Assembly: GCF_016616885.1 (NCBI RefSeq)
Contig: NZ_CP067102.1
Span: 6,166,501-6,230,500, forward strand
Reading direction: 5' to 3'
Origin: Bradyrhizobium diazoefficiens
GTDB taxonomy: Bacteria > Pseudomonadota > Alphaproteobacteria > Rhizobiales > Xanthobacteraceae
DNA length: 64,000 nucleotides
Below are positions 54,365-62,794 of the stretch, piece by piece. Below the pieces are notes generated by a model that was not told the DNA's origin, did not search any database, and saw only the letters and a list, made by a program, of their open reading frames with translations. A program made the translations under genes and the position numbers. The stretch's first letter is position 1; each line of letters starts with the position of its first letter.

Positions 54365-55093
54365 ATGACAGCAATATTTGGTCAGCCTTTTCAGAAAAGC
54401 GCGCACTGGACGAAAAGTCCCCCCGTGATTCATGTCGTGGACGACGATCCGTCGTTTCGAGGCGGGATTTCGCGGTTACTCAGAGTTTCCGGTTATGAGG
54501 TGGCGGACTATGAATCAGCGACCTCGTTCTTGCGGGCCAGCGAATCAGCAAGACCGGGCTGCATCCTGCTCGACGTCCAGATGCCGACCCTGGGGGGCCT
54601 CCAGCTTCAGGAACAGTTGGCCAAACTGTCTGTGAGTTGGCCAATTATCTTCATGACGGCACACGGCGATATCCCGACCAGCGTGCGCGCTATCAAGGCG
54701 GGGGCCGACGATTTTCTATCCAAGCCCGTTCCCAGGGAAACGTTGCTGGCAGCGATCGAACGCGCCTTTGCTCGCCATGCGGTGGTACAGCAAAACCAGG
54801 ATCAGGTGAGTGCGCTCAAACTTCTGATCTCAACGCTGACACCTCGTGAGGAAGAGGTCTTTGCGCTCATGGTCCGAGGCAAGCTCAACAAGCAAATCGC
54901 CTTTCAGCTCGGCACATCCGAACGGACAATCAAAGCGCACCGCCATGGGATCATGAACAAACTGCAGGTGCAATCGTTTGCAGAGGCGGTCTCTATTGCG
55001 GAGCGAACAGGATTGCTGGCGAGTCTGCGGCCGATGCAAGATACCCCAAATCCCCTCTCGAGCACCTCAACTCGGGAGCGAACGCGCGACTGA
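54365..55093 (+). CDS. LuxR/FixJ-family response regulator
   Basis: 242 residues. Receiver domain with DDD at 26-28, phosphoacceptor Asp70 in CILLDVQMPT, and Lys in DDFLSKPVP. LuxR-type helix-turn-helix near 145-215 (LTPREEEVFALMVRGKLNKQIAFQLGTSERTIKAHR). FixJ-like layout, so DNA binding is activated by phosphorylation. It has no adjacent kinase; the candidate partner is the histidine kinase at 41-42.8 kb. It lies amid genes carrying the GCATAG box and is a prime candidate to bind it. Confidence 0.9.
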   Translation: MTAIFGQPFQKSAHWTKSPPVIHVVDDDPSFRGGISRLLRVSGYEVADYESATSFLRASESARPGCILLDVQMPTLGGLQLQEQLAKLSVSWPIIFMTAHGDIPTSVRAIKAGADDFLSKPVPRETLLAAIERAFARHAVVQQNQDQVSALKLLISTLTPREEEVFALMVRGKLNKQIAFQLGTSERTIKAHRHGIMNKLQVQSFAEAVSIAERTGLLASLRPMQDTPNPLSSTSTRERTRD

Positions 55094-55186
55094 CAAGCTC
55101 CCGTTTGCCCCCAGGTACAATAGTGCCCGGACACCCCTCAATGGTGTGCTGTGATCACGGCGTCATTTCACCTTGGGGCTACAACG

Positions 55187-55618
55187 ATGGCCGATAGCGA
55201 CCCGAGACCATTCGGACAGCAACGCAAGTCGTGGCATCTTCTCGTTGAACGAGCAGAAAGTTTGGCTCTGTCCGATCTGGATGAGCCGCTGCGAATCTCA
55301 TCGCTGTGTCGCATCCTTGCCGTAAGCGAGCGAACGCTGCGAAAGTCATTTCACCAAATCCACGGCATAGCACCATCCCGGCACCTTAGAATGTCCCGGT
55401 TGTCTCATGCGAGACGGGCTCTTTTGTTGGCCGACAGCAAAATGGCGACCGTGACGGAGATCGCGACAGCCTTTGGTTTCGTCGAATTGGGCCGCTTTTC
55501 GGTCGAATACCGAAAGGTATTTGGGGAAAGTCCTTCGGAAACCCTGCGTCGAGGGGCGAACTGGCAAACCGTTAGTATACCCAGGCTCGGGTCTGAAAAC
55601 CCCGGTCTCGCTGCCTGA
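55187..55618 (+). CDS. Stand-alone AraC-type DNA-binding protein
   Basis: 143 residues from the ATG at 55187; an alternative GTG at 55151 adds 12. It has only the double helix-turn-helix of the AraC/XylS family: LDEPLRISSLCRILAVSERTLRKSFHQIHG (first HTH) and VTEIATAFGFVELGRFSVEYRKVFGESPSETLRR (second HTH). There is no ligand-binding N-terminal domain, about half the usual AraC length. It lies between the LuxR-type regulator and the SphA-like gene, and is a second candidate to read the GCATAG box. Confidence 0.85.
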   Translation: MADSDPRPFGQQRKSWHLLVERAESLALSDLDEPLRISSLCRILAVSERTLRKSFHQIHGIAPSRHLRMSRLSHARRALLLADSKMATVTEIATAFGFVELGRFSVEYRKVFGESPSETLRRGANWQTVSIPRLGSENPGLAA

Positions 55619-55707
55619 GATTTCCCCGAAGCATGCCAATGCGTTTGCACGAGCGCTCTTCGAGAGTGACTACAAGACAACACGGCGACGGAAACGCCTG
55701 TCGCGGA

Positions 55708-55721
55708 CCGATTTTGCATAG
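55708..55721 (+). promoter_or_regulatory. GCATAG box upstream of the SphA-like gene
   Basis: Plus-strand CCGATTTTGCATAG, ending 55 bp before the ATG at 55777. Identical to the box at 52968. Confidence 0.7.
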
Positions 55722-55776
55722 TATCGTCTTGCGTGTCTGGCATCCAATGGTTGAGCTTTGATTGCTGGAGGGACAC

Positions 55777-56844
55777 ATGAAGCACCAGATATCGGGTCCA
55801 GGGCTTGGCCTTCAGGCAGCCTGTATTGGCGTGACTGCACTACTTCTTGGATCTTTCACCGAAGCGGCCCGCGCGGACGAGAGCGGTGTTTCGTATTGGC
55901 TTCCCGGGCGGTTCAGTAGCCTCGCGGCAGCTCCCCAAGTCCCGGGCTGGTCGATGGCCGAAGTCTATTATCACACAACCGTATCAGCCTTCGGCAATGC
56001 AGCGGCGGCCAGAGAGATCCAGATCGGCAAAATCCCTGCCAATATCAACGTGAATTTGAATCTGCATTTGAACGCGCAGGCCGACCTCATCCTGCTGAAC
56101 CCGACTTATACCTTCGCGACGCCCGTGCTGGGCGGACAATTGGCAATCGGCATGACCGGCCTCTTCGGCCGATCGGCTACTTCGCTCGACGGAACGCTGA
56201 CGGCGTTTGTTGGGCCACTTGCGACAACCCGGATGGGGACCCTCTCTGATTCGCTCACGTCGGTGGGCGATCTGTATCCGCAAGTGACGTTGAAGTGGAA
56301 CGCCGGCGTCCACAATTTCATGACTTATGTGACTGGCGATATTCCGGTTGGCGCCTATGATCCCACGCGCCTATCCAACCTTGGCATCGGCCACGGTGCG
56401 ATCGATGGCGGCGGCGGCTACACCTACTTCAATCCGGTCGCCGGGCATGAATTTTCAGCGGTCGCCGGGTTCACCTACAATTTCAAGAACCAGGATACGC
56501 AATACCAGAACGGCATCGATTTCCACGTCGATTGGGGCGCTTCTCAGTTTCTCTCGAAGCAGCTCTTCGTTGGCCTCGTCGGCTACTACTATCAGCAGGT
56601 CACCGACGATTTTGGGCAGCACCCGATCCTCGGTGGTTTCCGGTCGCGTGTGGTGGGCGTCGGCCCTCAGATCGGCTACTTGTTTCCGGTCGGAGACATG
56701 CAGGGATATTTGAACCTGAAGGGGTACGGCGAATTCGCTGCGGAAAATCGGCCAGCCGGATGGAATACGTGGTTGACGTTCTCGATATCGCCGATGGCGC
56801 CGACCAGCACCGTGACGCCAGCACGGAGAATAGTGACCAAGTAA
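55777..56844 (+). CDS. SphA/MetA-type outer-membrane transporter-like protein
   Basis: 355 residues from the ATG at 55777 with GGAGGG before it. Signal peptide ending near AARADESG. The rest is beta-rich with repeats of aromatic-alternating strands (AEVYYHTTVSAFG, LNLHLNAQADLILLNPTYTFATP, QVTLKWNAGVHNFMTYVTGDIPVG, LFVGLVGYYYQQVTDD), as in the SphA/'MetA-pathway of phenol degradation' family of putative outer-membrane channels. It is likely to pass a hydrophobic or aromatic compound across the outer membrane. Convergent with the LssY-C gene. Confidence 0.78.
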   Translation: MKHQISGPGLGLQAACIGVTALLLGSFTEAARADESGVSYWLPGRFSSLAAAPQVPGWSMAEVYYHTTVSAFGNAAAAREIQIGKIPANINVNLNLHLNAQADLILLNPTYTFATPVLGGQLAIGMTGLFGRSATSLDGTLTAFVGPLATTRMGTLSDSLTSVGDLYPQVTLKWNAGVHNFMTYVTGDIPVGAYDPTRLSNLGIGHGAIDGGGGYTYFNPVAGHEFSAVAGFTYNFKNQDTQYQNGIDFHVDWGASQFLSKQLFVGLVGYYYQQVTDDFGQHPILGGFRSRVVGVGPQIGYLFPVGDMQGYLNLKGYGEFAAENRPAGWNTWLTFSISPMAPTSTVTPARRIVTK

Positions 56845-56863
56845 GAGAACTGTGACGTAGCGA

Positions 56864-57667
56864 TCATTGCCCCACGGCATTGCTGACGCCGTGCCAGATT
56901 TGATCCTTCAGGGCAATCAGTGGCGGAGGAGGCAACGTCGCCGGCGGTTCGATTCGTCTGACGCCGTTTACGACAAGACGAGCGACGTCGATTTCTCCGT
57001 CGGTATAATAGCGATCACCCTCGCCATTCCAGGCGAGCAAAGTCGGTCCCACTCCGGAAATCTGGAAAAATGCTTCGACCATTCCTGCCTGGCGCAAATC
57101 GCGCATCAGCAGGCCGCGCTCCGCATCGATGTCTGGCCCGATGTGATGGGTGACCTGCCCGGTATCATGGCTCAAGCCGACCCCGCGGTCGAAAGTAACC
57201 GAGCCAAGCCAAACCGGACGGCCGTCGGTGCCTTTTTCAAGGACAAGCCATAGACGAACATGATGTCGTCGGTCGGCGCTCTTGCCATCGGGGTTTTCGA
57301 AAGCGAGTTGCTCTTTTTTACCGTCATAGTAGAGCGGGCTGACGGGTGCATCGTGATAGGGCCGGTCGAGCACCACGCTGCCGACGATGTCGATACTGGA
57401 GCGCAAAGTGATCGCGTCGGCCGGAAACCAGCCGGCGGCTTGCATGGCGCGGAGGATATCTTCCTTGCTCCCCACAAGCCCGACATTGAGGGGATCTCCC
57501 GGAATGTCGGCACCGGTCCGTGTCACCATGGGGGACGAAGCGAGGCCCGGCTCATGCTCGTGATGAGTCCACAGGACCGGGAGCACGACATAGGCCAGCG
57601 CGAGATAGACGATCAGCAGGGCCGCGAAAATGAACAGCCACCATCGGCTCCCGGCGAGCTGCTTCAT
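56864..57667 (-). CDS. LssY C-terminal-type domain protein, membrane anchored
   Basis: 267 residues. An N-terminal membrane anchor (WWLFIFAALLIVYLALAYVVLPVLW) is followed by an LssY-C-like domain of about 200 residues: GWFPADAITLRSSIDIVGSVVLDRPYHDAPVSPLYYDGKKEQLAFE, VWLGSVTFDRGVGLS and HHIGPDIDAERGLLMRDL. LssY-C domains also sit at the end of DedA/PAP2-like proteins; the activity is unknown. It lies 79 bp downstream of the small secreted protein on the same strand. Confidence 0.8.
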   Translation of the reverse strand: MKQLAGSRWWLFIFAALLIVYLALAYVVLPVLWTHHEHEPGLASSPMVTRTGADIPGDPLNVGLVGSKEDILRAMQAAGWFPADAITLRSSIDIVGSVVLDRPYHDAPVSPLYYDGKKEQLAFENPDGKSADRRHHVRLWLVLEKGTDGRPVWLGSVTFDRGVGLSHDTGQVTHHIGPDIDAERGLLMRDLRQAGMVEAFFQISGVGPTLLAWNGEGDRYYTDGEIDVARLVVNGVRRIEPPATLPPPPLIALKDQIWHGVSNAVGQ

Positions 57668-57746
57668 TTAGGTCTCTCTCAGTCGCGAACACCGTTTGCC
57701 TGGATCGACGATGCAGATACCAATCGGTGGTCTGCTTTTCTTCTCA

Positions 57747-58055
57747 TTATCGAGCCCATACTGTCATCTGGAGACACGTGAGCAAACCGACGTAGCTCGG
57801 CGTTCCCCCGATGTTGCTCTCCGTCGTGCAACTCGCCCGGTTCGACGCTGAGAATCGCGACCATTGTTTCGAGAGTTGCTGACGAGCCTGGCGTTCATCC
57901 CTCACGCAGTTTTTCATCCCCTCAGCAACTGCAAGGCCCGCGGCAGCAGCGGTATCGAGGCGGCAGTTCCGCTGAATATCGAACCGAGGCAGGTCATCGG
58001 CCATTGCTACAGTCAATTGCGCACCCAGAGCGACCATAGACAGACGAATAAGCAT
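57747..58055 (-). CDS. Small secreted hypothetical protein
   Basis: 102 residues with a perfect AGGAGG before the ATG at 58055. Signal peptide MLIRLSMVALGAQLTVAMA. The mature part is Cys-bearing and helical (DERQARQQLSKQWSRF, SNIGGTPSYVGLLTCLQM), with four Cys that could form two disulfides. It resembles a small periplasmic family seen in Bradyrhizobium; the function is unknown. It starts 9 bp after the stop of the TAXI gene, so the two are an operon. Confidence 0.75.
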   Translation of the reverse strand: MLIRLSMVALGAQLTVAMADDLPRFDIQRNCRLDTAAAAGLAVAEGMKNCVRDERQARQQLSKQWSRFSASNRASCTTESNIGGTPSYVGLLTCLQMTVWAR

Positions 58056-58064
58056 TTTATCCTC

Positions 58065-59413
58065 CTAGGAATGTGATGTTACCGGTTCTGCTTTGGCTCC
58101 CGACATCGTTTGACGCAGCGTCGCTCTGCGGTGGCTCATCAGATATTGCAGCCGATGGGCCGCCAGACCTAGCGCCGCCATATCAGCGCTGTCGGCGCCT
58201 TCACCGTCTTTGCTTCTGGAGAGCTCCGACTTGAGGATTTCGTCAATTCGCTTTTCGATTTCGTCCAAGGCCGACTCGCTTCTGGCACTCTGAATCTCCT
58301 TACCAAGCTCGTAGAGTGGCTGGAGCATGCTTTCCGATTCGGGCCCGGAGCGGGCAAAGCGCCAGGCCGCGACGACGACCGAGATCAGCGATCCAAGCAC
58401 CAGCGAACCGTAATAAATCTTGTCATCGTACTTGTCGAAGAAGCTCTGCTGGTTCCCGTTGTAGTACGTGGCAGCCCCCGGATGAATAGGAATCAAGGCA
58501 TCGGCATCCGTGCTGGGTGCGGCCGCCTGGGTCAACACCGGATATTCCGTCAACAAATCCCGCCGGACGCCAATCAGCGATTGCGTCAGGTCCGTCACAA
58601 CGCTCGCGTCGACAGATTTGTGGGCGACAAGAAAGTATGAAACGCGCAGCGACGTCAGATCGTCTGAAGGGACGGGCGGGGCCCCCGCAAGGTGCCCTTC
58701 GGAATGTCATAGCTTTCATAATACTGTGCGACGTTGGCGACGGCGCCTGCCGACCCGATCTCGAGCAACTTGGCAGCGTTTCCCTTTTCCGCTTTCTGAA
58801 AGTACTGTCTGATCTTTGCCAGATATCTTTCCGTAAGCGGCACAACGGCAAGAATGGCCTGATCTTGCCCTAGCGGCGCGGCGCCCTCGCTTCTTGCAAT
58901 GGCGAGGTCCTGAAAGCGGACCTTGGCGCGATCGAATTGGTAAACCTGTTTCAACGCCTCGACAACCGACCGGTTGATCTCGCCTCCGAGGACACCAATC
59001 GTCGCATTGCGAAGATCGCCCAGGCTGTCAGGGCCGCCAGAGGGCGCCAATATCAGAACCACACCGTGGCTCAGAAGCAGCACGCTCCTCGCATCCGACA
59101 GATTTCCGGTGTCGCCACGAACGATGGCAAGCTGCGTCTTCCCCGTGGTCAACATCTCCGATGCTTTCAAAGCCGTGCCGCTGTCGATCACCTTCATGCG
59201 AACGTGCGAACCGGACGCTGCCAGCCGGGCTGCTATTGCGGACACGAGAGAGTTTGCTTCACCATCAGTCGAGCCGACCGCGATCGAGAGAACGACCGGC
59301 TTTGCAAAGTAGCGATAGCAGAACAGCCCACCACCGATGATCGCCGCAGTCGCAATTCCGACAAGCGCAATCCTGAGCCACCGAGGCCATAGATGTATTG
59401 CGAGACTCGTCAT
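58065..59413 (-). pseudogene. TAXI-family solute-binding protein, frameshifted in a G-run
   Basis: TRAP/TAXI-type (NMT1-like) solute receptor of about 449 residues, in two frames. The first (59413 to about 58675) has an N-terminal anchor (RIALVGIATAAIIGGGLF), VLSIAVGSTDGEANSLVSAIA, TTGKTQLAIVRGD, and ends IPKGTLRG. The second continues APPVPSDDLTSLRVSYFLVA...VTDLTQSLIGVRRDLL through a C-terminal helix (YYGSLVLGSLISVVVAAWRF) to the stop at 58065. Adding one G in the minus-strand run CGGGGGCCCCG near 58675 restores the frame. That homopolymer context makes a sequencing error plausible. A GCATAG box lies 61 bp upstream. Confidence 0.75.
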
Positions 59414-59474
59414 GGGCGGGGGCCAGGATCGTCATGTGCGATCCGTACCAATACGAACTTGAACGCTTGGTTGA

Positions 59475-59488
59475 CTATGCGAAATCCG
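59475..59488 (-). promoter_or_regulatory. GCATAG box upstream of the TAXI gene
   Basis: Sense-strand (minus) CGGATTTCGCATAG, 61 bp before the ATG at 59413. Paired outward-facing with the box at 59511, centres 36 bp apart. Confidence 0.65.
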
Positions 59489-59510
59489 ACACCCAGTCCC
59501 GGTCGCTGGA

Positions 59511-59524
59511 CCGTTTTCGCATAG
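59511..59524 (+). promoter_or_regulatory. GCATAG box upstream of the DUF2721 gene
   Basis: Plus-strand CCGTTTTCGCATAG, 96 bp before the ATG at 59621. TGTAGC lies about 20 bases downstream as a possible -10. Confidence 0.6.
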
Positions 59525-59620
59525 CGCCCCTTTGCGGCGCCTGTGTAGCCTTATCGGCCAGTTCCTGTACCGGGCGGCGCCGACCGTATCGGACATCGAA
59601 AACAGAGCAGGCCGACTTCA

Positions 59621-60055
59621 ATGTTTCCTGATACACCATCGGTCAGTCAGCTGTCCCATGTCATTTCGCAGGCAGCGGCGCCCGCTTTCCTTCTGGGGGC
59701 ACTCGCCGCCTTTATCGCCGTGTTGATCGGGCGGCTGAACCGGATCATCGATCGAACGATTGTGTTAAACGGCATCGCGGATGACGACGGCCTTAAATCC
59801 CGATTGAAGGCTGACATTCCCCGTCTGCTGCGGCGAACGGCGATGCTGAACAGAGCCATCTACTGGTCCGTGATCAGCAGCATAGCTGTCACCCTTCTCG
59901 TCATCGTGGCGTTCGCAAGCGCTCTTTTGCAGATCCAACATGAGCGCGGAGTCGCGATCCTTTTCATGACCGCGCTCGCGGCGTTCGCCGTGGCCCTTAT
60001 TGATTTTGCGCGGGAAGTGAGAATAGCCCTCAGCGAGTTCGATCATTATGGCTGA
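59621..60055 (+). CDS. DUF2721 membrane protein
   Basis: 144 residues with three predicted helices (about 22-40, 80-105, 112-132) and the DUF2721 pattern of an N-terminal helix, a charged loop RLNRIIDRTIVLNG and DIPRLLRRTAMLNRAIYWSVISS. Family function is unknown. Divergent from the TAXI gene, sharing a promoter region with two opposed GCATAG boxes. Confidence 0.8.
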   Translation: MFPDTPSVSQLSHVISQAAAPAFLLGALAAFIAVLIGRLNRIIDRTIVLNGIADDDGLKSRLKADIPRLLRRTAMLNRAIYWSVISSIAVTLLVIVAFASALLQIQHERGVAILFMTALAAFAVALIDFAREVRIALSEFDHYG

Positions 60056-60501
60056 CAAAGCGTGGCGACAAACAGAACGCCAGGTTTGGGTGCATGGAGA
60101 TCGCAACATGGTACGCTAATCCTGACCGTGCTCGCTTCGTCACCATCCCGTACGTTGTCTCGGCACACCCCTGGAAGGACGGCTAAAGCAGATCAGCGAG
60201 ACCAAACTGTAAAGATTGCTCACCGATACCCAGACCCGCCTTGACCCCGCTGTCTCCGGTCTAGCCGATATGGAGTGCGGATCAAGCACGGGTGTCCTTC
60301 AGCCGTCTGCAAAAGGTAGACTTCTCAAGTTTCATCTTAACAGCTCGGAGAAGTGCTTGTGCCCGCAGATCGGCAGCCCCGGCGTCGTCACAGACTCAGG
60401 TTAAATCGCGATGTCGAAGGCCCATTCGAGAAGCCCGGCAAGCACGACCGCCGCTGCAGCCGCTGATCGCTTGTCGGAATGGCCGTCGTGGGGATACCCA
60501 A
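60056..60501. other. 446-bp stretch without a convincing gene
   Basis: Contains open frames of 60-70 codons that overlap one another on the plus strand, including one starting at the ATG at 60411, none with clear coding character. It likely holds the promoter and the lost or shifted 5' end of the next small gene. No terminator or repeat is evident. Confidence 0.4.
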
Positions 60502-60768
60502 GCATTATCCGCTTTCGCGCTGACCGTCGCATTCGGCGGAGCCGCCGTCCAAGCGCAGTCCATCCCGGTTCAGGAGACGCAATCGCCCCAACAGTCGGAG
60601 CAATCGCGTGAGCAGGATCGCAGTCGCGCTGAGGATGTCAAGATCGGACGCGACTGGAAGGCCCAAGGCGGCGAGAACGACCACGCCGGTCAGGCTGCGC
60701 CGGATCAGGATCACCAGACGGTGGGCCGCGACTGGCGCGCCCGTCCAGAGAAATCGGATCGCCAGTAG
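60502..60768 (+). CDS. Small secreted protein with GRDWKA repeats, 5' end unclear
   Basis: The frame ending at 60768 reads ALSAFALTVAFGGAAVQAQSIP (a signal-peptide core), then a Gln/Glu-rich stretch with two copies of a short repeat, IGRDWKAQ and VGRDWRAR, about 25 residues apart. No ATG or GTG lies at a sensible place in this frame; an ATG at 60479 in another frame (MAVVGIPK...) would reach it after a one-base shift. It is therefore either frameshifted or starts at a rare codon. The family is unknown. Convergent with the next gene; the stops are 2 bp apart. Confidence 0.45.
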   Translation, partial: ALSAFALTVAFGGAAVQAQSIPVQETQSPQQSEQSREQDRSRAEDVKIGRDWKAQGGENDHAGQAAPDQDHQTVGRDWRARPEKSDRQ

Positions 60769-60769
60769 G

Positions 60770-61582
60770 CTATCTCGGCGGCATCGTCGACGACCGTCCC
60801 GCGGCGTGACCTTCAAAGAAGGAAAGCGGAAAACCGAAGGTCAGGCCTGCGCGAATTTCGGTCACCGGGTGCCTGCCGGTGAGTGCATGACGGACTGCGG
60901 CGTCGAAGCTCAGATCGTCTCGCACCCGGTAGATCAAGCCGACCAAACCGGAAAACGTCTCCTCCTTCCCAAACTCGTTCTCGTAGAAGACTTCTGCGAC
61001 AGGGCGAACTGTCCACGTCGACGGCCCCTCGATGATTGCGCCAAGAAAGACATCGCCATGATGGTCGCGGGTTAAGGCCGTCTCAGCGTTCAGATGGATG
61101 GAGCCCCAATCCCAGCGCTGCGAGACAATGCCGGCCAGGCTCAAACCGGCGCCTGCATTGCCGGTACTATCCGGGAGAAGAACGCCAAATTCGGTCGCAA
61201 TGCTCGGGCCCGTTTTGTCCTGCAGGCTCCCGGGTACAATCACATGCTTGAGAAAGGCTCCGGCTGCAGTCAGGCTGGTTGGCCCGGATGGAGAAAGCGG
61301 GGTCTGTCCCTGGCCCTCGAAGACGGCTTCCCAACCTTCACTCAAACCGTAGTTGATGACCCAGGCCGGCGCAATCAAGCTTGCCCCGCCCTCATCGCGC
61401 AAGCGCCCCGCCGGCTGCAGTTCGATCTCCATTTCGCCCGTCTTTGCAACGGCCGCATCGGTGCCGTCGAATGGGCGATAGGCGGAAGCTGGAACCGACC
61501 AGGCGACCAGCGCCAAAGTGACCGCAACCCGTGGCACAAAGTATCTCGCGGAGTTGCGAAAGCCTCGGCTACGTCTGCACAT
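60770..61582 (-). CDS. Outer-membrane-type exported protein
   Basis: 270 residues. The signal peptide runs through VAVTLALVAWSVPASAYR. The mature part has alternating beta strands (EMEIELQPAGRL, PAWVINYGLSEGWEAVFEGQG, WDWGSIHLNAETALTRDHHGDVFLG, GLIYRVRDDLSFDAAVRHALTG) and ends with HPVTEIRAGLTFGFPLSF, typical of small barrel-like proteins. I take it as a porin-like or 'transporter' family member. 26 bp downstream of the beta-propeller gene on the same strand. Confidence 0.65.
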   Translation of the reverse strand: MCRRSRGFRNSARYFVPRVAVTLALVAWSVPASAYRPFDGTDAAVAKTGEMEIELQPAGRLRDEGGASLIAPAWVINYGLSEGWEAVFEGQGQTPLSPSGPTSLTAAGAFLKHVIVPGSLQDKTGPSIATEFGVLLPDSTGNAGAGLSLAGIVSQRWDWGSIHLNAETALTRDHHGDVFLGAIIEGPSTWTVRPVAEVFYENEFGKEETFSGLVGLIYRVRDDLSFDAAVRHALTGRHPVTEIRAGLTFGFPLSFFEGHAAGRSSTMPPR

Positions 61583-61608
61583 GGGGCTGCCTCCTTACGA
61601 ATTCGATC

Positions 61609-62793
61609 TCACGGCATTGGTTTGAACACCCAGATCGCGGCCGGCCCAGCGGGCCCGGCCCGGACGGCCACAAGCAGACGGTCCAACTCCGGCACAAAGA
61701 GCGACGTTCGCGCCCCCCTTGCTGTCGGCAAACGTGCGATCCTCCGATAGGCTGACCCATCGATTTCAAGGACGTCGACGTATCCTGAGCCGCAGCTTAC
61801 ATAGACACGATTGCGCCTCCCATCGATGAAGATGTCATCGACGTCGCCGCAGGTTTCCGCATTCGCGATCAGCTTGCCGTCTATCGAAAAGACGGCAAGT
61901 GCGGCGGGGCTGCGGTACGCCAGAAGCACGCGGCCGAGGTCGCGATCAATGGTCATCGCGAAATTGCCACCTTTGTCCATTGGCCAGTTGGCGATCAGCT
62001 TCCCGGACGCGGTGTCCACCACTGCGACCGCTCGCGCATCGGGCAGGTTGATAAAGATGCGCCCGCTGCTGGGCTCAAGCTGGAAGCTCTCCGGATGCGC
62101 TTTCAATGGTATACTCTGGACCTTGCTGCGAGTGGCCGGGTCGATGACCGCCAGACCACCATCGCCATAGCCGACGATGACGCGCCTAGCGGCCGCGTCG
62201 ATCCGGATGTTGTCGGCATCGCTGCCGAGCTCGATCCGTCCGGTCGCCTTGTACTCGTTGGCTTCGTAGAGCCGGACCGATCCATCGCGGGCATCGGCGA
62301 CGTAGAGCGTGTCGGTCGACGGCTCATAGCCGACACCCTGGGGTTCGCTGAGCCCTGTGATGGTTTTGAGGACGGTGTTTGCGGCCAGATCGACGACGCC
62401 GACACTGTCATTGCCGAGTTCGGCCACGAACAACCGCTGCCGCTTCAGGTCGACCGCCAAATGATCGATCCGCCCGCGGACATCGCCGAGCGGGATCTTG
62501 GTTTCGAGCTGGAGTGGCACCTGATTCCCTGCGGATTCGGCGGCCGCCGCCAGCGTCGGAATAAGCGCGTCGATGCGCTGGACGATCTGATCCCGGGTTG
62601 TTTCGTAATCGTCGATGCCCAGGGGAACGCCGGACCAGTAGCTCACGTTGACGCCTCCTCGCCGCTCCGCCGGAATCTCATCGAACGCGCCCGCCGGTGC
62701 GGGGGCGACCGATGTCAGCAGGATCGCCAGGACTGCGACCGGTAGGCGCAGCCCTGTCTGAGCATTCCTCAACGTCGTTCGCATCGTCTGCAT
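61609..62793 (-). CDS. Exported YncE-type beta-propeller protein
   Basis: 394 residues with a signal peptide (LPVAVLAILLTSVAPAPAGAF). After a linker to about 100, seven blade-like repeats of the YncE/NHL type follow: IDHLAVDLKRQRLFVAELGNDSVGVVD, NTVLKTITGLSEPQGVGYEPSTDTLYVADARDGS, TRSKVQSIPLKAHPESFQLEPSSGRIFINLPDARAVAVVDTASG. Such proteins bind DNA, ligands or partners in the periplasm; the role here is unknown. Its ATG is one base from the chrA stop (TGAGATG), so it is co-transcribed with the chromate transporter. Confidence 0.82.
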   Translation of the reverse strand: MQTMRTTLRNAQTGLRLPVAVLAILLTSVAPAPAGAFDEIPAERRGGVNVSYWSGVPLGIDDYETTRDQIVQRIDALIPTLAAAAESAGNQVPLQLETKIPLGDVRGRIDHLAVDLKRQRLFVAELGNDSVGVVDLAANTVLKTITGLSEPQGVGYEPSTDTLYVADARDGSVRLYEANEYKATGRIELGSDADNIRIDAAARRVIVGYGDGGLAVIDPATRSKVQSIPLKAHPESFQLEPSSGRIFINLPDARAVAVVDTASGKLIANWPMDKGGNFAMTIDRDLGRVLLAYRSPAALAVFSIDGKLIANAETCGDVDDIFIDGRRNRVYVSCGSGYVDVLEIDGSAYRRIARLPTARGARTSLFVPELDRLLVAVRAGPAGPAAIWVFKPMP

Positions 62794-62794
62794 C

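Noticed and set aside
55366..55380. GCATAG inside the AraC-type gene
   Set aside because: Only the hexamer matches and it is within coding sequence.
55704..55718. Possible sigma-54 promoter (GG...TTGC) at the GCATAG box
   Set aside because: GG-to-GC spacing is nine instead of ten at this copy, and the other copies lack the GG, so the box is not a sigma-54 site.
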